DNA of 64,000 bases from Moraxella caprae DSM 19149 (GTDB lineage: Bacteria; Pseudomonadota; Gammaproteobacteria; Pseudomonadales; Moraxellaceae). The notes beneath the pieces are model-generated. The model was given only the letters and a program-made list of their open reading frames with translations. It had not been told where the DNA came from and did no database searches. Location: NCBI RefSeq assembly GCF_000426885.1, contig NZ_AUGF01000006.1, positions 1 through 64,000 on the forward strand, in the 5' to 3' direction. The position numbers and the translations under genes were made by a program. Shown one piece after another: positions 38,348 to 50,846 of this stretch (within the stretch, counting starts at the first letter, position 1; each line of letters starts with the position of its first letter).

Positions 38348-41300
38348 TTATTCACTTTGACCAAATTCACTGGCAAATGCCGCTGCAAAGTCATCTTTAA
38401 CATCTGTTCCAGCCAGTAGTGGGTCAGCAGGCTTGGTGTACAGGTCTTCGGTTACGGTAATGACCGGTTCCAAACCACGCTCAGCAAGGCGTTGACGGTT
38501 TTGATGATACGCCAAACCAGTACCAGCAGGAATCAAGCGACCAACCACCACGTTCTCTTTGAGACCAGACAAATCGTCCACTTTACCCATCGTTGCCGCC
38601 GCCGTCAAGACACGTGTGGTCTCTTGGAATGACGCTGCCGAGATAAACGACTCGGTGGCAAGCGATGCTTTGGTGATACCTAGTAGCTGACGCTCATAAA
38701 CGATTGGGAATTTGTCATTGGCGATAAGCTCTTCGTTTAAGGCACGCACTTTGGTGTATTCCACTTGGTCGCCTTTGAAGTAGCTAGAATCACCGCCATC
38801 AATCACTTCTACTTTACGGAGCATTTGACGAACGATAACCTCGATGTGCTTATCGTTAATCTTCACGCCTTGTAAGCGATAAACCTCTTGGACCTCATTA
38901 ACCACGTAATTCGCCAATGCCGTCTCGCCTTTTAAGCGTAAGATGTCATGTGGATTTTGTGGACCATCAGAGACAATCTCACCACGCTCGACATGCTCGC
39001 CCTCAAAGACGTTGATTTGACGCCATTTTGGAATGAGCTCTTCGTGTTCGTTACCCTCTTCATCGGTGATGACAAAGCGGTTTTTGCCTTTGGTTTCTTT
39101 ACCAAATGACACCGTACCACTCACCTCTGCCATAATGGCGTGGTCTTTTGGTTTACGAGCTTCGAACAAATCAGCCACTCGTGGCAGACCACCGGTAATG
39201 TCTTTGGTACCTGATGTGGCTTGTGGCACACGACCTAGCACCGAACCTGCGGTTACCGTTTCGCCCTCTGACACACGAATCACGGTCTCAGCAGGTAGGA
39301 AGTATACCACTTCACGCCCATCTGTCGTATCTAGGATGATGGCAGGACGTAAGTCTTTGGAGAGACTTGGGCGGTCTTTACTTGCCAAAATCTCAAAGGA
39401 GCTCATGCCCGTGGTTTCATCCACCTTAACCGTTGCGGTCATGCCATCGGCAATATCACTAAATCGTGCTGTACCGGCAAACTCGGTGATGATTGGATGA
39501 GTATGCGGATCCCATTTGGCAATAACATCGCCTGCACCCACTTCGGCACCGTCACGCACCAAGATGTTAGAACCATAAGGCACTTTATAACGCTCACGCT
39601 CACGACCTTGGGCATCTGCCACACCAATCTCTGCCGAACGAGAGACGACCACCAAATGACCATCAGTGTGTTCTACGGTTTTCATGTTATGAAAACGCAC
39701 TGTACCGTTATTGCCCACTGATACGCTGTTGTCTACTGATGCTGCACTTGCCGCACCACCCACGTGGAACGTACGCATGGTTAGCTGTGTGCCTGGTTCA
39801 CCAATGGACTGGGCTGCCATAACACCAACTGACTCGCCGATATTGACAAGATGACCACGAGCCAAATCACGACCATAACACTTAGCACATACGCCTTGCA
39901 TTGCTTCACAGGTGATAACTGAACGTACATACACCTCGTCAATGGCGTTGTTGTCCAGCACTTCAACCAGACGTTCATCAATCAGCGTACCTGTGGGGAT
40001 AACTACCTCGCCATCGTGATTGATGACATCTTTGGCGGTCACACGACCCAATACACGGTCACCCAAACGCTCAACAATCTCACCACCATCAATCACGGGG
40101 GTCATAAGCTGTCCTGCATCGGTGCCACAGTCATCATGCGTAATCACCAAGTCCTGTGCTACGTCTACCAAACGACGGGTCAGATAACCCGAGTTAGCAG
40201 TTTTTAGGGCGGTATCAGCAAGACCTTTACGGGCACCGTGTGTTGAGATAAAGTACTGCAATACCGTCAAGCCTTCACGGAAGTTCGCTTTAATCGGTGT
40301 CTCAATGATAGAACCGTCTGGTTTTGCCATCAAGCCACGCATACCAGCAAGCTGACGAATCTGCGTGGCACTACCACGAGCCCCCGAGTCTGCCATCATG
40401 TAGATAGAGTTAAAGGATTTTTCTTTCTCAATCTCACCTTGACTGTTCACCACTTCATCAGTCGATAAGTTATCCATCATCGCATTGGCGATTTTATCAG
40501 ACGTACGAGACCAAATATCAACCACTTTGTTATAGCGTTCACCTGCGGTAACAAAACCACCCTCAAACTGCTGTTCAATCTCACGCACCTCAGCGTCCGC
40601 AGTATCAACAATCTCTTTCTTGTTCGGCGGAATCACCATGTCTTCCATGCCGATTGAGATACCTGATAAGGTCGCTTGGGCAAAGCCTAGATACATCAAA
40701 TGGTCAGCAAACAGAACAGATTCTTTAACACCCAGTTTGCGATAGCATGAGTTTAGCAGTTTAGAGATGTTTTTCTTGGTCATCTCTTTGTTGCATTCTT
40801 CAAATGCCATGCCCTCTGGCATGATGTTCCAAATCAGCAAACGCCCTGCAACCGTGTCTTTGATTTCGGTCTTGGTGTTTTTCTCGCCAGTTCTTTCATC
40901 CAAAATCGTCTCAGTAACACGTACTTTGATTTTGGCATTGACAGATAAGTCATCAGAACCGATGGCACGCAAGGCTTCATTGACCGTACTAAACGCCATA
41001 TTTTCGCCTTTGGCATTGACATGGCTACGGCTGATGTAGTACAGACCGAGCACCACGTCTTGTGATGGCACAATAATCGGCTCGCCGTTAGCAGGCGATA
41101 GGATGTTATTGGTAGACATCATCAAGGCACGAGCTTCAAGCTGAGCTTCTAGGGTCAATGGCACGTGTACCGCCATTTGGTCGCCGTCAAAGTCAGCGTT
41201 AAATGCCGCACACACAAGTGGGTGGAGCTGAATGGCTTTACCCTCAATAAGCACAGGCTCAAAGGCTTGCAAGCCTAGACGGTGAAGTGTTGGGGCACGG

Positions 41301-42577
41301 TTCAGTAGCACAGGATGTTCACGAATGACGCTAGCGAGCATATCCCACACCACAGGCTCTTCACGCTCTACCATTTTTTTGGCAGCTTTGATGGTCTGGG
41401 CAATGTTGTTTTGCAATAATTTTGCGTAAGTAAACGGCTTAAATAGCTCCAATGCCATTTTCTTAGGCAAACCGCATTGGTGCAGACGTAGGGTTGGACC
41501 TACCACAATCACCGAACGACCTGAATAATCCACACGCTTACCCAAAAGGTTTTGACGGAAACGACCTTGCTTACCTTTAATCATGTCTGCAAGCGATTTT
41601 AATGGACGCTTGTTTGAACCTGTGATGGCACGTCCACGACGACCGTTATCAAGCAAAGCATCGACCGCTTCTTGAAGCATGCGCTTCTCGTTACGCACGA
41701 TGATGTCGGGGGCATTTAGCTCCAACAGGCGTTTTAGGCGGTTATTACGGTTAATGACACGGCGATATAAATCGTTCAAATCAGACGTGGCAAAACGTCC
41801 GCCTTCAAGTGGTACCAATGGACGCAAATCAGGTGGCAATACAGGCAAAACTGTCATCACCATCCATTCAGGCTTGTTACCCGAATCACGGAACGCCTCT
41901 AATAGTTGCAAGCGTTTTGACATCTTTTTAAGTTTAGTCTCAGAGCCTGTTTGGGGAATGGTCGCACGCAGCTCATCAATCTCGCCATCGACATCAATAT
42001 CTTTTAGCAAGTCTTGAACGGCTTCTGCACCCATCTTGGCAATGAACTCATCGCCGTATTGTTCTAAGGCATTAAAATATTGTTCATCATCTAGCAGTTG
42101 GTACTTTTCAAGACCTGTCATGCCAGGGTCGGTGACGATGTAGCTTTCAAAATACAGCACACGCTCGATATCACGCAAGGTAATATCAAGCAGTAGACCG
42201 ATACGGCTTGGCAAGGATTTTAAGAACCAAATGTGGGCAACAGGCGAAGCAAGCTCGATATGACCCATGCGGTCACGACGAACTTTGGCGGCAGTCACTT
42301 CTACGCCACATTTTTCACAAATGATACCTTGAAATTTGCGACGTTTGTATTTGCCACACAAACACTCAAAATCCTTGACAGGTCCAAAGATTTTGGCACA
42401 AAACAAACCGTCACGCTCAGGTTTAAAGGTGCGGTAGTTAATGGTTTCTGGTTTTTTGACTTCGCCATGCGACCATGATTTGATGGTGTCAGGGCTTGCC
42501 AAAGAAATTTGAATGCTGTCAAACTCTTTTACCCCGCCATCAGCAGGGCCTTTCATGATGTCTAATAAATCTTTCAA
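38348..42577 (-). CDS. rpoC: DNA-directed RNA polymerase subunit beta'
   Basis: Largest subunit of RNA polymerase, 1409 residues, near the E. coli length. The N-terminal zinc site ([19 protein letters not shown], from about residue 70), the catalytic magnesium loop NADFDGDQM near 462, and the second zinc cluster ([16 protein letters not shown], near 890-905) are intact. The start at 42577 is preceded by a GGAGAAG-type ribosome site. Last gene of the rplJL-rpoBC block, 73 bases after rpoB, followed by a terminator. Confidence 0.99.
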   Translation of the reverse strand: MKDLLDIMKGPADGGVKEFDSIQISLASPDTIKSWSHGEVKKPETINYRTFKPERDGLFCAKIFGPVKDFECLCGKYKRRKFQGIICEKCGVEVTAAKVRRDRMGHIELASPVAHIWFLKSLPSRIGLLLDITLRDIERVLYFESYIVTDPGMTGLEKYQLLDDEQYFNALEQYGDEFIAKMGAEAVQDLLKDIDVDGEIDELRATIPQTGSETKLKKMSKRLQLLEAFRDSGNKPEWMVMTVLPVLPPDLRPLVPLEGGRFATSDLNDLYRRVINRNNRLKRLLELNAPDIIVRNEKRMLQEAVDALLDNGRRGRAITGSNKRPLKSLADMIKGKQGRFRQNLLGKRVDYSGRSVIVVGPTLRLHQCGLPKKMALELFKPFTYAKLLQNNIAQTIKAAKKMVEREEPVVWDMLASVIREHPVLLNRAPTLHRLGLQAFEPVLIEGKAIQLHPLVCAAFNADFDGDQMAVHVPLTLEAQLEARALMMSTNNILSPANGEPIIVPSQDVVLGLYYISRSHVNAKGENMAFSTVNEALRAIGSDDLSVNAKIKVRVTETILDERTGEKNTKTEIKDTVAGRLLIWNIMPEGMAFEECNKEMTKKNISKLLNSCYRKLGVKESVLFADHLMYLGFAQATLSGISIGMEDMVIPPNKKEIVDTADAEVREIEQQFEGGFVTAGERYNKVVDIWSRTSDKIANAMMDNLSTDEVVNSQGEIEKEKSFNSIYMMADSGARGSATQIRQLAGMRGLMAKPDGSIIETPIKANFREGLTVLQYFISTHGARKGLADTALKTANSGYLTRRLVDVAQDLVITHDDCGTDAGQLMTPVIDGGEIVERLGDRVLGRVTAKDVINHDGEVVIPTGTLIDERLVEVLDNNAIDEVYVRSVITCEAMQGVCAKCYGRDLARGHLVNIGESVGVMAAQSIGEPGTQLTMRTFHVGGAASAASVDNSVSVGNNGTVRFHNMKTVEHTDGHLVVVSRSAEIGVADAQGRERERYKVPYGSNILVRDGAEVGAGDVIAKWDPHTHPIITEFAGTARFSDIADGMTATVKVDETTGMSSFEILASKDRPSLSKDLRPAIILDTTDGREVVYFLPAETVIRVSEGETVTAGSVLGRVPQATSGTKDITGGLPRVADLFEARKPKDHAIMAEVSGTVSFGKETKGKNRFVITDEEGNEHEELIPKWRQINVFEGEHVERGEIVSDGPQNPHDILRLKGETALANYVVNEVQEVYRLQGVKINDKHIEVIVRQMLRKVEVIDGGDSSYFKGDQVEYTKVRALNEELIANDKFPIVYERQLLGITKASLATESFISAASFQETTRVLTAAATMGKVDDLSGLKENVVVGRLIPAGTGLAYHQNRQRLAERGLEPVITVTEDLYTKPADPLLAGTDVKDDFAAAFASEFGQSE

Positions 42578-42650
42578 ATGACTTCTCCGCTTAGTTTTAT
42601 GTCATCGCAAGCTGGTGCTTATCAAAGACAAGCACCTAACTTAACAGCAA

Positions 42651-45600
42651 TTACTTTTTCTCTTTTAGGTCAATGTTAATACCCAAAGAGCGAATTTCTT
42701 TGGTCAGTACGTTAAACGACTCAGGCATGCCGGGATTCATGTACTGCTCACCGTCCACAATGTTCTTATACATGCGAGTACGACCCTCAACATCATCCGA
42801 CTTCACAGTCAGCATCTCTTGCAAGGTGTAGGTTGCACCATATGCCTCCAACGCCCACACTTCCATCTCACCGAAACGCTGACCGCCGAACTGGGCTTTA
42901 CCACCAAGTGGTTGCTGAGTAACCAGTGAGTAAGAACCAGTTGAACGGGCATGCATCTTATCATCAACCAAGTGGTTAAGTTTTAGCATGTACATGTAGC
43001 CAACCGTGACAGGACGGTCAAACTTCTTACCAGTGCGTCCGTCATATAGCGTTTGCTGACCTGATTTATCAAGCCCTGCAAGCTCCAACAGCTCTTTGAT
43101 TTGGGTTTCTTTGGCACCATCAAAGACCGCCGTACCCATTGGCACACCAGCACGCAAATTCTCAGCCATGGCTAGGATGTCTTCATCGGACAAACTGTCC
43201 AAATCCACCTGCTCGCCACCAACTTGGTTATAAATCTTATCCAAGAATTCACGCAACTCGCCAACAGCGGCTTGCGAGCGTAACATGGCATTAATCTTAT
43301 CACCCAAGCCACGTGCCGCCATCCCCAAATGCGTCTCCAACACCTGACCGATGTTCATACGAGATGGTACACCCAGTGGGTTTAGCACGATGTCCACAGG
43401 ATTGCCGTTTTCGTCATAAGGCATGTCTTCAACGGGCATGATACGAGAGACAACACCCTTGTTACCATGACGACCTGCCATTTTATCGCCAGGTTGGATA
43501 CGACGTTTTACCGCCAGATAGACCTTGACGATTTTTTGTACGCCGTGAGCTAGGTCATCGCCTGCGGTTAGTTTGGCTTTTTTCTTAGCAAATTTCTCAT
43601 CAATCTCTTTTTGCTTATCAGTTAGATACTCAGCAATTTGAGTTAGACGCTCAGAAATCTCTTCTTCGGCAGGTTGGATGTCAAGCAAAGTCTCCAAGGG
43701 CAAGCTCTCCATGTCAGCACCTGTCAGCACCGTGCCTGCTTTAAAGCCTGCACCGCCTGAGACTTTTTTGCCATCTAATAGTGTGATGATACGACCACGT
43801 GCTGCCGCCTCAAAAATCACAAGTTCTTCTTTTAGGTCTTTGCGATAGTCATCAAGCATGGCTTTTTCAATAGCCTTGGCACGACTGTCTTTTTCCAATC
43901 CATCACGGGTAAAGACTTGCACGTCAATGACCGTACCCTTGGTTGATGATGGCACACGCAAAGACGTGTCTTTGACATCCGCCGCTTTCTCACCAAAAAT
44001 GGCACGTAGCAGTTTTTCTTCGGGCGTCAGCTGACTTTCGCCTTTTGGTGTTACTTTACCCACCAAAATGTCGCCTGCATCTACCTCGGCACCGATATAA
44101 ACGATACCCGCTTCATCAAGATTTGATAGAGCAGCCTCGCCTACGTTTGGAATATCGCCTGTAATCTCCTCTGGTCCAAGCTTGGTATCACGAGCCACAC
44201 AGGTCAGCTCTTGGATATGAATCGTGGTGAAACGGTCTTCTTGCACCACTCGCTCAGAGAGCAAAATAGAATCCTCAAAGTTATAACCATTCCACGGCAT
44301 GAACGCCACACGCATGTTTTGACCCAAAGCAAGCTCGCCTAGGTCAGTAGATGGACCATCAGCTAAGATGTCGCCACGAGCAATCACGTCGCCGGCATTG
44401 ACAATAATACGTTGGTTGATACAGGTGTTTTGGTTGGAGCGAGTGTATTTGATAAGGTTATAAATATCAATGCCTGCCTCACCTGCGGTCATCTCAGATT
44501 CATTGACACGCACGATGATACGACTGGCATCAACATCTTCAATCACACCGCCACGCTTGGCAACCACGCACACGCCACTGTCACGAGCCACGTGACGCTC
44601 CATGCCTGTACCCACAAGCGGTTTGTCAGCACGCAAGGTTGGTACGGCTTGACGTTGCATGTTCGAACCCATCAAGGCACGGTTAGCGTCATCATGCTCC
44701 AAAAACGGAATCAAACTTGCCGCCACCGACACAACCTGACGTGGCGAGACGTCCATGTGCGTTACTTTATCGGGACTCATACGCACCGATTCGCCATGAT
44801 AACGCACCATCACCATCTCTTCGGTCAGCTCGCCGTGTTCATTCATGGGCGAGTCTGCTTGGGCAACAACCGTACCCACTTCTTCGATGGCGGACATGTA
44901 TTCGATGTCATCGGTTACTTTGCCATCTACAACACGACGGTAAGGCGTTTCTAAAAAGCCGAAGTTATTGGTTTTGGCAAAGACCGCCAATGAGTTAATC
45001 AAACCAATGTTTGGACCTTCGGGCGTTTCAATCGGACACACACGACCATAATGCGTGGTATGTACGTCACGCACCTCAAAGCCTGCACGTTCACGAGTCA
45101 AACCACCAGGACCTAAGGCGGAGACACGACGTTTGTGCGTAATCTCTGACAGGGGGTTATTTTGGTCCATGAACTGAGACAGCTGTGATGAACCAAAAAA
45201 CTCTTTGATAGACGCCGCCACAGGCTTAGAGTTAATCAAGTCTTGGGGCGATAAGTTGTCAGATTCGGCAACGGTCAGACGCTCTTTGACCGCACGCTCC
45301 ACACGAGCCAAACCGATACGAAATTGGTTTTCGGTCATCTCGCCCACCGAACGAATACGACGGTTACCTAGATGGTCGATATCATCAACCTCACCACGAC
45401 CGTTACGAATCTCAATCAGCTCTTTTAGGACATCAATGATGTCTTGATTGGACAACACGCCCTGCTCACGTTGCACGTCAATACTGTCGCTGTCTACAAA
45501 ATCACGGCCCAAACGACGGTTAAACTTCATGCGACCAACGTTTGATAAGTCATAACGCTCATGGCTAAAAAACATCGATTCGAACAGTTTTTCGGCAGTT

Positions 45601-46757
45601 TCCAAGGTTGGCGGCTCGCCTGGACGCATGACCTTATAAATCTCAATGAGCGCCTCTTCACGCGTGGTAATCGTGTCAGCACGCAGTGTATCAGCGATAT
45701 ACGCCCCGTGGTCGATGTCATTGGTGAACAAGATTTTAAAGCCTTTGATGTTCTTATCAGCCAGCTTAACCAGCAATTCATGGTCAATCAAGCTGTTGGC
45801 ACGGGCAAGCACTTCATCATGATAAATCACGTCTTCGGCAAGGATACGCTCATACAAATACTCGTCAGGCACCGCCAATTTGGTCATGCCAGACGCTTGG
45901 ATTTCCTTAATACGGCGGGCGTTAATACGCTTACCTTGCTCAACAATGACCTTGCCTTCAGGCGAGACAATGTCAAACTGTGCCATCTCGCCTTGTAGGC
46001 GCTCAGGTACAAGCTCAACTTCAAAACCGTTATCACCTTTAAAGACATCCACAGTCTCAAAGAATGTAGACAAAATATCTTCTGTATTCATGCCAATGGC
46101 ACGCAAGATGATGGTTGCAAGCAATTTACGACGACGGTCGATACGGGCATACACCAAGTCTTTGACATCAAATTCAAAGTCAAGCCATGAACCACGATAA
46201 GGAATAATACGGGCGTTATAAAGTACCTTACCGCTAGAATGCGATTTGCCTTTGTCGTGGTCAAAAAACACACCGGGTGAACGGTGAAGTTGTGAAACAA
46301 TCACACGCTCAGTACCATTAATGATGAACGTACCATTATCGGTCATGAGCGGAATCTCACCCATGTACACGATTTGGTCACGAATGTCTTTAATTGCTGC
46401 TTTGCTTTCTTTGTCTTTGGCGTCTTTGTCTTTGACTACTAGGCGAATTTTGACGCGTAGGGGAGCAGCAAAGGTTGAGCCACGCATGATACATTCACGC
46501 TCATCAAACTCAGGCTCACCCAGATAATATTCAACGTATTGTAGCTCAGCATTGCCAGAATGACTGGTAATAGGAAAAATTGATGAAAACGCTGCTTGCA
46601 AACCGATGTTGGCACGGGCAGCAGGTTTTTTGTGTTCTTGTAAAAACTGCTCGTAAGAATCCACCTGAATGGCGAGCAAGTACGGCACGTCCATCACATC
46701 AGGCAGACGAGAAAAACTTTTACGAATACGTTTTTTTTCAGTATAAGAATATGCCAT
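42651..46757 (-). CDS. rpoB: DNA-directed RNA polymerase subunit beta
   Basis: Second largest subunit of RNA polymerase, 1368 residues. The rifampicin region near residues 524-550 reads [16 protein letters not shown] followed by [13 protein letters not shown]; the positions equal to E. coli Gln513, Asp516, His526 and Ser531 are all wild type. GHRGNKGV-type sequence ([19 protein letters not shown] near 1105) and the C-terminal clamp are normal. Transcription probably comes both from read-through of rplL and from a separate promoter at 47014-47042, about 260 bases upstream. Confidence 0.99.
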   Translation of the reverse strand: MAYSYTEKKRIRKSFSRLPDVMDVPYLLAIQVDSYEQFLQEHKKPAARANIGLQAAFSSIFPITSHSGNAELQYVEYYLGEPEFDERECIMRGSTFAAPLRVKIRLVVKDKDAKDKESKAAIKDIRDQIVYMGEIPLMTDNGTFIINGTERVIVSQLHRSPGVFFDHDKGKSHSSGKVLYNARIIPYRGSWLDFEFDVKDLVYARIDRRRKLLATIILRAIGMNTEDILSTFFETVDVFKGDNGFEVELVPERLQGEMAQFDIVSPEGKVIVEQGKRINARRIKEIQASGMTKLAVPDEYLYERILAEDVIYHDEVLARANSLIDHELLVKLADKNIKGFKILFTNDIDHGAYIADTLRADTITTREEALIEIYKVMRPGEPPTLETAEKLFESMFFSHERYDLSNVGRMKFNRRLGRDFVDSDSIDVQREQGVLSNQDIIDVLKELIEIRNGRGEVDDIDHLGNRRIRSVGEMTENQFRIGLARVERAVKERLTVAESDNLSPQDLINSKPVAASIKEFFGSSQLSQFMDQNNPLSEITHKRRVSALGPGGLTRERAGFEVRDVHTTHYGRVCPIETPEGPNIGLINSLAVFAKTNNFGFLETPYRRVVDGKVTDDIEYMSAIEEVGTVVAQADSPMNEHGELTEEMVMVRYHGESVRMSPDKVTHMDVSPRQVVSVAASLIPFLEHDDANRALMGSNMQRQAVPTLRADKPLVGTGMERHVARDSGVCVVAKRGGVIEDVDASRIIVRVNESEMTAGEAGIDIYNLIKYTRSNQNTCINQRIIVNAGDVIARGDILADGPSTDLGELALGQNMRVAFMPWNGYNFEDSILLSERVVQEDRFTTIHIQELTCVARDTKLGPEEITGDIPNVGEAALSNLDEAGIVYIGAEVDAGDILVGKVTPKGESQLTPEEKLLRAIFGEKAADVKDTSLRVPSSTKGTVIDVQVFTRDGLEKDSRAKAIEKAMLDDYRKDLKEELVIFEAAARGRIITLLDGKKVSGGAGFKAGTVLTGADMESLPLETLLDIQPAEEEISERLTQIAEYLTDKQKEIDEKFAKKKAKLTAGDDLAHGVQKIVKVYLAVKRRIQPGDKMAGRHGNKGVVSRIMPVEDMPYDENGNPVDIVLNPLGVPSRMNIGQVLETHLGMAARGLGDKINAMLRSQAAVGELREFLDKIYNQVGGEQVDLDSLSDEDILAMAENLRAGVPMGTAVFDGAKETQIKELLELAGLDKSGQQTLYDGRTGKKFDRPVTVGYMYMLKLNHLVDDKMHARSTGSYSLVTQQPLGGKAQFGGQRFGEMEVWALEAYGATYTLQEMLTVKSDDVEGRTRMYKNIVDGEQYMNPGMPESFNVLTKEIRSLGINIDLKEKK

Positions 46758-47013
46758 TAAGAATCCTTACGTTAAACTAAGAAAAGCACTCTGATTGAGT
46801 ACCAGAAAACTACCAGCCTTCAAAAAATTAACCACCGCTCTTTTGCCCTACATTTTTAAATATCAAAGACACAAAAACACGCCAAACACGATATCGCATT
46901 TAGCTTATCAAAAACTTTGAAAATATGGCTTGTGCATAGGGAGCGTTTGTCCTTTTTGAAGTGTGCTGACACCAGCTTAAAAGACCGTGCTAACACAAAA
47001 GGTCAAATACCCA

Positions 47014-47042
47014 ATTATACAGTAAAAAACCCCATCTTGCAA
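47014..47042 (-). promoter_or_regulatory. Probable sigma-70 promoter of rpoBC, overlapping the attenuator
   Basis: On the minus strand TTGCAA (47037-47042) and a perfect TATAAT (47014-47019) are separated by 17 bases. The -35 lies in the loop of the rplL-rpoB terminator hairpin, and the hairpin arm plus T run form the spacer. Confidence 0.65.
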
Positions 47043-47060
47043 TAACAAAATGGGGTTTTT
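47024..47060 (-). terminator. rplL-rpoB attenuator hairpin
   Basis: An 11-bp stem (AAAAACCCCAT with ATGGGGTTTTT), a 14-nt loop and T6 on the minus strand. It lies between rplL and rpoB, the position of the partial terminator that sets the ribosomal protein to polymerase ratio in other gamma-proteobacteria. Confidence 0.85.
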
Positions 47061-47128
47061 ATCAAATTTCTTGTGTTAAATTGATGATTATCAATCTAAG
47101 AAAAATGAGTTAAGCGGTTAAACTTAGA

Positions 47129-47503
47129 TTATTTAAGTTCAACAGAAGCACCAGCTTCTTCAAGTTTCTTCTTAAGCTCTTCAGCTTCAGCTTTAGAAGC
47201 ACCTTCTTTAATAGTTTGTGGTGCACCTTCAACCAGGTCTTTGGCTTCTTTTAGACCTAGACCGGTAACTTCACGCACTACTTTAATAACAGCAACTTTC
47301 TTGTCGCCACCAGAAGTGATAACAACGTTGAAGTCATCTTTTTCTTCAGCAGCACCGCTAGCGTCGCCACCAGCAGCAGGAGCAGCAGCTAGAGCAGCAG
47401 CAGATACACCGAATTTTTCTTCCATCGCAGAGATAAGCTCAACGATTTCCATAACTGATTTAGCTGCGATAGCATCTAAGATTTGTTCGTTAGTTAGTGA
47501 CAT
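47129..47503 (-). CDS. rplL: 50S ribosomal protein L7/L12
   Basis: Stalk protein of the large subunit, 124 residues, needed for GTPase factor binding. It shows the N-terminal dimerisation helix, the Ala/Gly hinge (about residues 35-50) and the C-terminal domain with [19 protein letters not shown] near 70-95. Cotranscribed with rplJ, 72 bases downstream of it. RBS-like AGGAATAAT precedes the ATG. Confidence 0.99.
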   Translation of the reverse strand: MSLTNEQILDAIAAKSVMEIVELISAMEEKFGVSAAALAAAPAAGGDASGAAEEKDDFNVVITSGGDKKVAVIKVVREVTGLGLKEAKDLVEGAPQTIKEGASKAEAEELKKKLEEAGASVELK

Positions 47504-47575
47504 AGCAATTATTCCTATGAAATAAAGATTGAATAAAAAGTTTGATTAAATAAAAGCGATAACCGATGTCTAAGA

Positions 47576-48079
47576 TTAAGCGGCTTCGGCTTCCATTTTG
47601 TCGCGAAGAGCGGCAAGTGTACGAGCCAGTTTGCCCGCTGCGGCTTCTTTCATGGTACCCATCAGACGTGCAATCGCTTCGTCGTAAGTAGGCAGGGTTG
47701 CGAGTTTATCAATAGATTTTGCATCAATAAATTCGCCTTCAAAAGCTGCACCTTTGATTTCGAACTTGTCATTACCTTTGGCAAATTCCTTGAACAGACG
47801 TGCCGCAGCACCTGGGTGTTCATTTGAAAATGCAATCAAGGTAGGACCTACGAAAACATCATTCATGCAAGCATAGTCAGTACCTTCTAAGGCACGACGT
47901 AGTAGCGTGTTACGTACGATACGCATCTCAACGCCTGCTGCACGAGCTTGTTTACGAAGTTCGGTCATCTGACCCACTGTCACGCCACGAGAATCGGCAA
48001 CAACAGCAGATAGGGCAACTTTGGCAGCTTCATTTACTTCAGCAACAATTGCTTGTTTGTCTTGAAGATTTAGTGCCAT
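47576..48079 (-). CDS. rplJ: 50S ribosomal protein L10
   Basis: Anchors the L7/L12 stalk on 23S rRNA and represses its own operon by binding the leader. It is 167 residues. The N-terminal RNA-binding domain contains [18 protein letters not shown] near residue 27; the C-terminal helix binds L12 dimers. GGAGACAACCC precedes the ATG at 48079. The 316-base upstream gap holds a promoter and an L10 leader. Confidence 0.98.
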   Translation of the reverse strand: MALNLQDKQAIVAEVNEAAKVALSAVVADSRGVTVGQMTELRKQARAAGVEMRIVRNTLLRRALEGTDYACMNDVFVGPTLIAFSNEHPGAAARLFKEFAKGNDKFEIKGAAFEGEFIDAKSIDKLATLPTYDEAIARLMGTMKEAAAGKLARTLAALRDKMEAEAA

Positions 48080-48094
48080 GGGTTGTCTCCATAT

Positions 48095-48111
48095 TTATCA
48101 CTAAGTGATAA
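48095..48111. promoter_or_regulatory. Perfect inverted repeat just upstream of the rplJ ribosome site
   Basis: TTATCACT-A-AGTGATAA, 8-bp arms, ends 16 bases before the rplJ start codon. It could form a hairpin in the leader or be an operator half-pair; it contains the same GTGATAA seen in the porin-miaE gap. Confidence 0.5.
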
Positions 48112-48325
48112 TTAATTTTACAAGCCAATATAAATAAAGACTTGCACCGAATATACGGCGAGATTTTCACCGTCTGCGTAGGCGAATGATTTTACCCATT
48201 CATTAGGCTGATGTTTAAGAATAACCACCAACACCTACGGTCTTAGACAGCACAACCCGTTGTGCTGAGCTAATGTCTTAAAATCTGTTTTTATGAGTAA
48301 GTCATACGGGTAACTTGTCACAAAA
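48112..48325 (-). promoter_or_regulatory. L10 leader (autoregulatory mRNA element of rplJL)
   Basis: On the minus strand the leader holds a hairpin AGCACAACGGGTTGTGCT and the segment GCCTACGCAGACGGTGAAAA, a conserved part of proteobacterial L10 leaders bound by the L10-L12 complex. It fills the otherwise gene-free gap between rplA and rplJ. Confidence 0.7.
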
Positions 48326-48332
48326 TTGCACC

Positions 48333-48360
48333 ATTATAAGCGAAAAATCTCAAAAAGCAA
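48333..48360 (-). promoter_or_regulatory. Probable rplJ promoter
   Basis: TTGCTT (48355-48360) and TATAAT (48333-48338) on the minus strand, spacing 16, located just upstream of the L10 leader and downstream of rplA. Confidence 0.6.
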
Positions 48361-48395
48361 GCAATTTGTGATTTTTCGCCCAAATCCATCAAGGA

Positions 48396-49097
48396 TTATT
48401 TGTTGGCACGGTGTGGTACTGGGTCAATGGCAAGACCAGGACCCATGGTGCTAGATAGCGTAATCTTCTTGATATAAATACCCTTAGAAGTTGCTGGTTT
48501 AGCACGTTTTAGGTCATTTAGTAGAGCAGTTGCGTTTTGCTCGATTTGCTCACCAGTAAAGCCTACTTGACCGATAGAAGCATGGATAATACCTGCTTTA
48601 TCTACACGATACTGAGCCTGACCTGCTTTGGTGTTTTTAACCGCAGTAGCAACATCGGCAGTGACTGTACCAACTTTTGGGTTTGGCATTAAGCCGCGTG
48701 GACCCAATACAGTACCCAACTGACCAACAACACGCATCGCATCAGGAGAAGCGATGACCACATCAAAGTCAAGGTTGCCCGCTTTAATGCTCTCTGCTAG
48801 GTCTTCAAAGCCAACAACATCCGCACCTGCCTCTTTAGCGGCGTCAGCAGCAGCACCTTGGGCAAATACCGCAACACGTTTGGTTTTACCAGTACCAGCA
48901 GGTAGGTTGGTCGCACCACGAACCACTTGGTCTGATTTACGTGGGTCAACACCTAGGTTGATGGCGATGTCGATAGACTCTTTGAATTTAGAGGCAGGTA
49001 GGCTGTTTAGAACCTCAACCGCTTCTTCGATGGTGTATAGTTTGTTGCTATCTACTTTTTCAGCAATTAGCTTTTGACGCTTGGTTAGCTTAGCCAT
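48396..49097 (-). CDS. rplA: 50S ribosomal protein L1
   Basis: Two-domain L1 stalk protein, 233 residues, also the usual translational repressor of rplK-rplA. The family motif [20 protein letters not shown] near residue 145 and the [13 protein letters not shown] loop near 130 are intact. The start overlaps the stop codon of rplK by one base. Ends with a normal PVPHRANK tail. Confidence 0.99.
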   Translation of the reverse strand: MAKLTKRQKLIAEKVDSNKLYTIEEAVEVLNSLPASKFKESIDIAINLGVDPRKSDQVVRGATNLPAGTGKTKRVAVFAQGAAADAAKEAGADVVGFEDLAESIKAGNLDFDVVIASPDAMRVVGQLGTVLGPRGLMPNPKVGTVTADVATAVKNTKAGQAQYRVDKAGIIHASIGQVGFTGEQIEQNATALLNDLKRAKPATSKGIYIKKITLSSTMGPGLAIDPVPHRANK

Positions 49098-49528
49098 TAC
49101 ACACCCTCCACATTAAGACCCATTGAGCGAGCAGTACCAGCGATGGTACGTATCGCTGCGTCTAGGTCAGCACCGGTCAAATCCGCTTCTTTGGTTTTGG
49201 CAATTTCTTCTAGTTGAGCACGAGTTACTGTACCAACTTTGGTTTTGTTAGGAACAGCAGAACCTTTGGCAATGCCAGCTGCTTTACGTAGCAATACTGC
49301 CGCAGGTGGTGACTTCATCACAAACGTAAATGACTTGTCATTAAATACAGTGATAACCACAGGAATTGGCAGACCTGGTTCGATGTTTGCAGAAGCGGCG
49401 TTAAATTCTTTACAGAACGCCATGATGTTCACGCCTTTTTGACCCAAAGCAGGACCGATAGGTGGCGATGGATTTGCTTTGCCAGCAGGCACTTGTAGCT
49501 TGATGTAGCCATCAATCTTCTTTGCCAT
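49097..49528 (-). CDS. rplK: 50S ribosomal protein L11
   Basis: Component of the GTPase-associated centre of the 50S subunit, 143 residues. It begins [20 protein letters not shown] and has the [15 protein letters not shown] motif near residue 25 and the C-terminal RNA-binding domain ending SMGLNVEGV. The start at 49528 follows GGAGAGTATTCTC; a TTG five codons earlier is not needed. First gene of rplKA, with a possible promoter in the 179-base gap after nusG. Confidence 0.99.
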   Translation of the reverse strand: MAKKIDGYIKLQVPAGKANPSPPIGPALGQKGVNIMAFCKEFNAASANIEPGLPIPVVITVFNDKSFTFVMKSPPAAVLLRKAAGIAKGSAVPNKTKVGTVTRAQLEEIAKTKEADLTGADLDAAIRTIAGTARSMGLNVEGV

Positions 49529-49681
49529 GAGAATACTCTCCAATGGTGGGTGATAACGCTAAAATAGCTCCCCATGATGTTCAAATCTGAAAATGCTTTC
49601 AAATTCACCTAAATGACAATCAGCTCGGTGCTGATTTGTCTGTCAATCAAAAGCCCCGAACATCTGTCCAGAGCTAAAAGA

Positions 49682-49710
49682 CTATTATAACAGGTTTTTA
49701 TAAAAAATTA
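49682..49710 (-). promoter_or_regulatory. Possible promoter of rplKA
   Basis: On the minus strand a TATAAT at 49683-49688 is preceded, 17 bases upstream, by TTTAAT overlapping the end of nusG. The -35 match is poor. Confidence 0.4.
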
Positions 49711-50238
49711 AACTGTTTTTTCAACTTTTGTAAATTCAATCTCAACGTCTGTTGGGCGACTAAACACGCTGACCGTCAAAGATAGTTTGGATTTTTCATA
49801 ATCCACTTTTTTGACCATGCCTTTAAAGTCGGCAAAAGGCCCGTCAATGATAAGCACTTCTTCACCTGGCTCAAACATGGTCTTCGGTCTTGGAGCATCT
49901 GCACCTTTGTTGATACGGTTTAGAATGCGGTCGGCTTCGACCTTGGTGATGGGTGCAGGTTGGTCTTTGGTACCACCGATAAAGCCTGAGATGTTCGGGC
50001 AGTCTTTGACCACGTGCCATGTATCTTCACGCATTTCCATCTCAATAAGCACATAACCTGGGAATAGTTTATGCTCAACAGTGCGTTTTTTGCCATCACG
50101 CATTTCAATCACTTCTTCGGTCGGCACAAGCACATCACCGAAATACTCGGACAGCTCACTTCTTTTGATACGTTCAATTAAGGCACGTTGAACTTGTTTT
50201 TCGTAACCTGAAAATGCTTGAATGATATACCAACGCAT
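49708..50238 (-). CDS. nusG: Transcription termination/antitermination protein NusG
   Basis: Elongation factor that links RNA polymerase to Rho or the ribosome, 176 residues. It begins MRWYIIQAFSGYEKQVQRAL, the NGN domain start, and has the FPGYVLIEMEM motif near residue 60. The KOW domain near residue 130 (FKPGEEV-type, FEPGEEVLIIDGPFADFKG) is intact. It lies 39 bases after secE in the standard secE-nusG pair. Confidence 0.99.
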   Translation of the reverse strand: MRWYIIQAFSGYEKQVQRALIERIKRSELSEYFGDVLVPTEEVIEMRDGKKRTVEHKLFPGYVLIEMEMREDTWHVVKDCPNISGFIGGTKDQPAPITKVEADRILNRINKGADAPRPKTMFEPGEEVLIIDGPFADFKGMVKKVDYEKSKLSLTVSVFSRPTDVEIEFTKVEKTV

Positions 50239-50277
50239 GATGATTTTCCTAATGATATAAGCCGATAAGAGATAAGA

Positions 50278-50787
50278 TTAATGCAAAATAAACCCAAGCA
50301 GATAATTAAATAAATTATCCAGTAGCCACACGATAAAACCCACGATAATCATCACCACAATGACCTGCCATGTGTATTTAAAGGTCTCGTTTTTGGTCGG
50401 CCATGTCACACGGCGAAGCTCAATGCCTGCATCTTTTAGCAATACATTAAAGGCTCGCCCTTGATGGGTAAAAGCAAGACAAATCACCGCTAACAATACA
50501 AGTCCTGCCGTGATAAGTAGCTGAGTGATTGACTCGGTGGCAGGTGCCCAATAACGTGGCAAATAGGTAGAAATGAGTGTAGAGCTAATTAAAGCAACAA
50601 TGGCGATGAGCCACAGCACGATGTCTACGCCAGAGCGAGTGGTTGCCACATCAACGACATTTTCTTCGGAGACGACAACGGCTTTGCGTTTATTTAGTAG
50701 GCTCTCGGCAGTGGCTTTGGCGTCTGCCAAGCGAGTTTCTAAATCGCTTTTGGTGTCGTTTTGGGGATTATTCTTATTGTCGCTCAT
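50278..50787 (-). CDS. secE: Preprotein translocase subunit SecE
   Basis: Membrane subunit of the SecYEG translocon, 169 residues. A charged cytosolic N terminus of about 55 residues is longer than in E. coli. Three membrane segments follow (about 56-78, 84-105 and 140-165). The conserved amphipathic helix and TM3, with RRVTWPTKNETFKYTWQVI near residue 127, are the essential core. It follows tRNA-Trp and is probably transcribed from the same upstream promoter. Confidence 0.96.
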   Translation of the reverse strand: MSDNKNNPQNDTKSDLETRLADAKATAESLLNKRKAVVVSEENVVDVATTRSGVDIVLWLIAIVALISSTLISTYLPRYWAPATESITQLLITAGLVLLAVICLAFTHQGRAFNVLLKDAGIELRRVTWPTKNETFKYTWQVIVVMIIVGFIVWLLDNLFNYLLGFILH

Positions 50788-50846
50788 GCAAAAGATTTCC
50801 TTAAAATAAGGAAGTGATGATTAAAAAAAAGGGGGAAATAAAAAGA

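Noticed and set aside
44412-44954. Open frame of 180 codons opposite rpoB
   Set aside because: Antisense to rpoB, histidine/threonine-rich shadow translation, no start signals.
45170-45260. Rifampicin-resistance mutation in rpoB
   Set aside because: All main resistance positions carry the wild-type residue.
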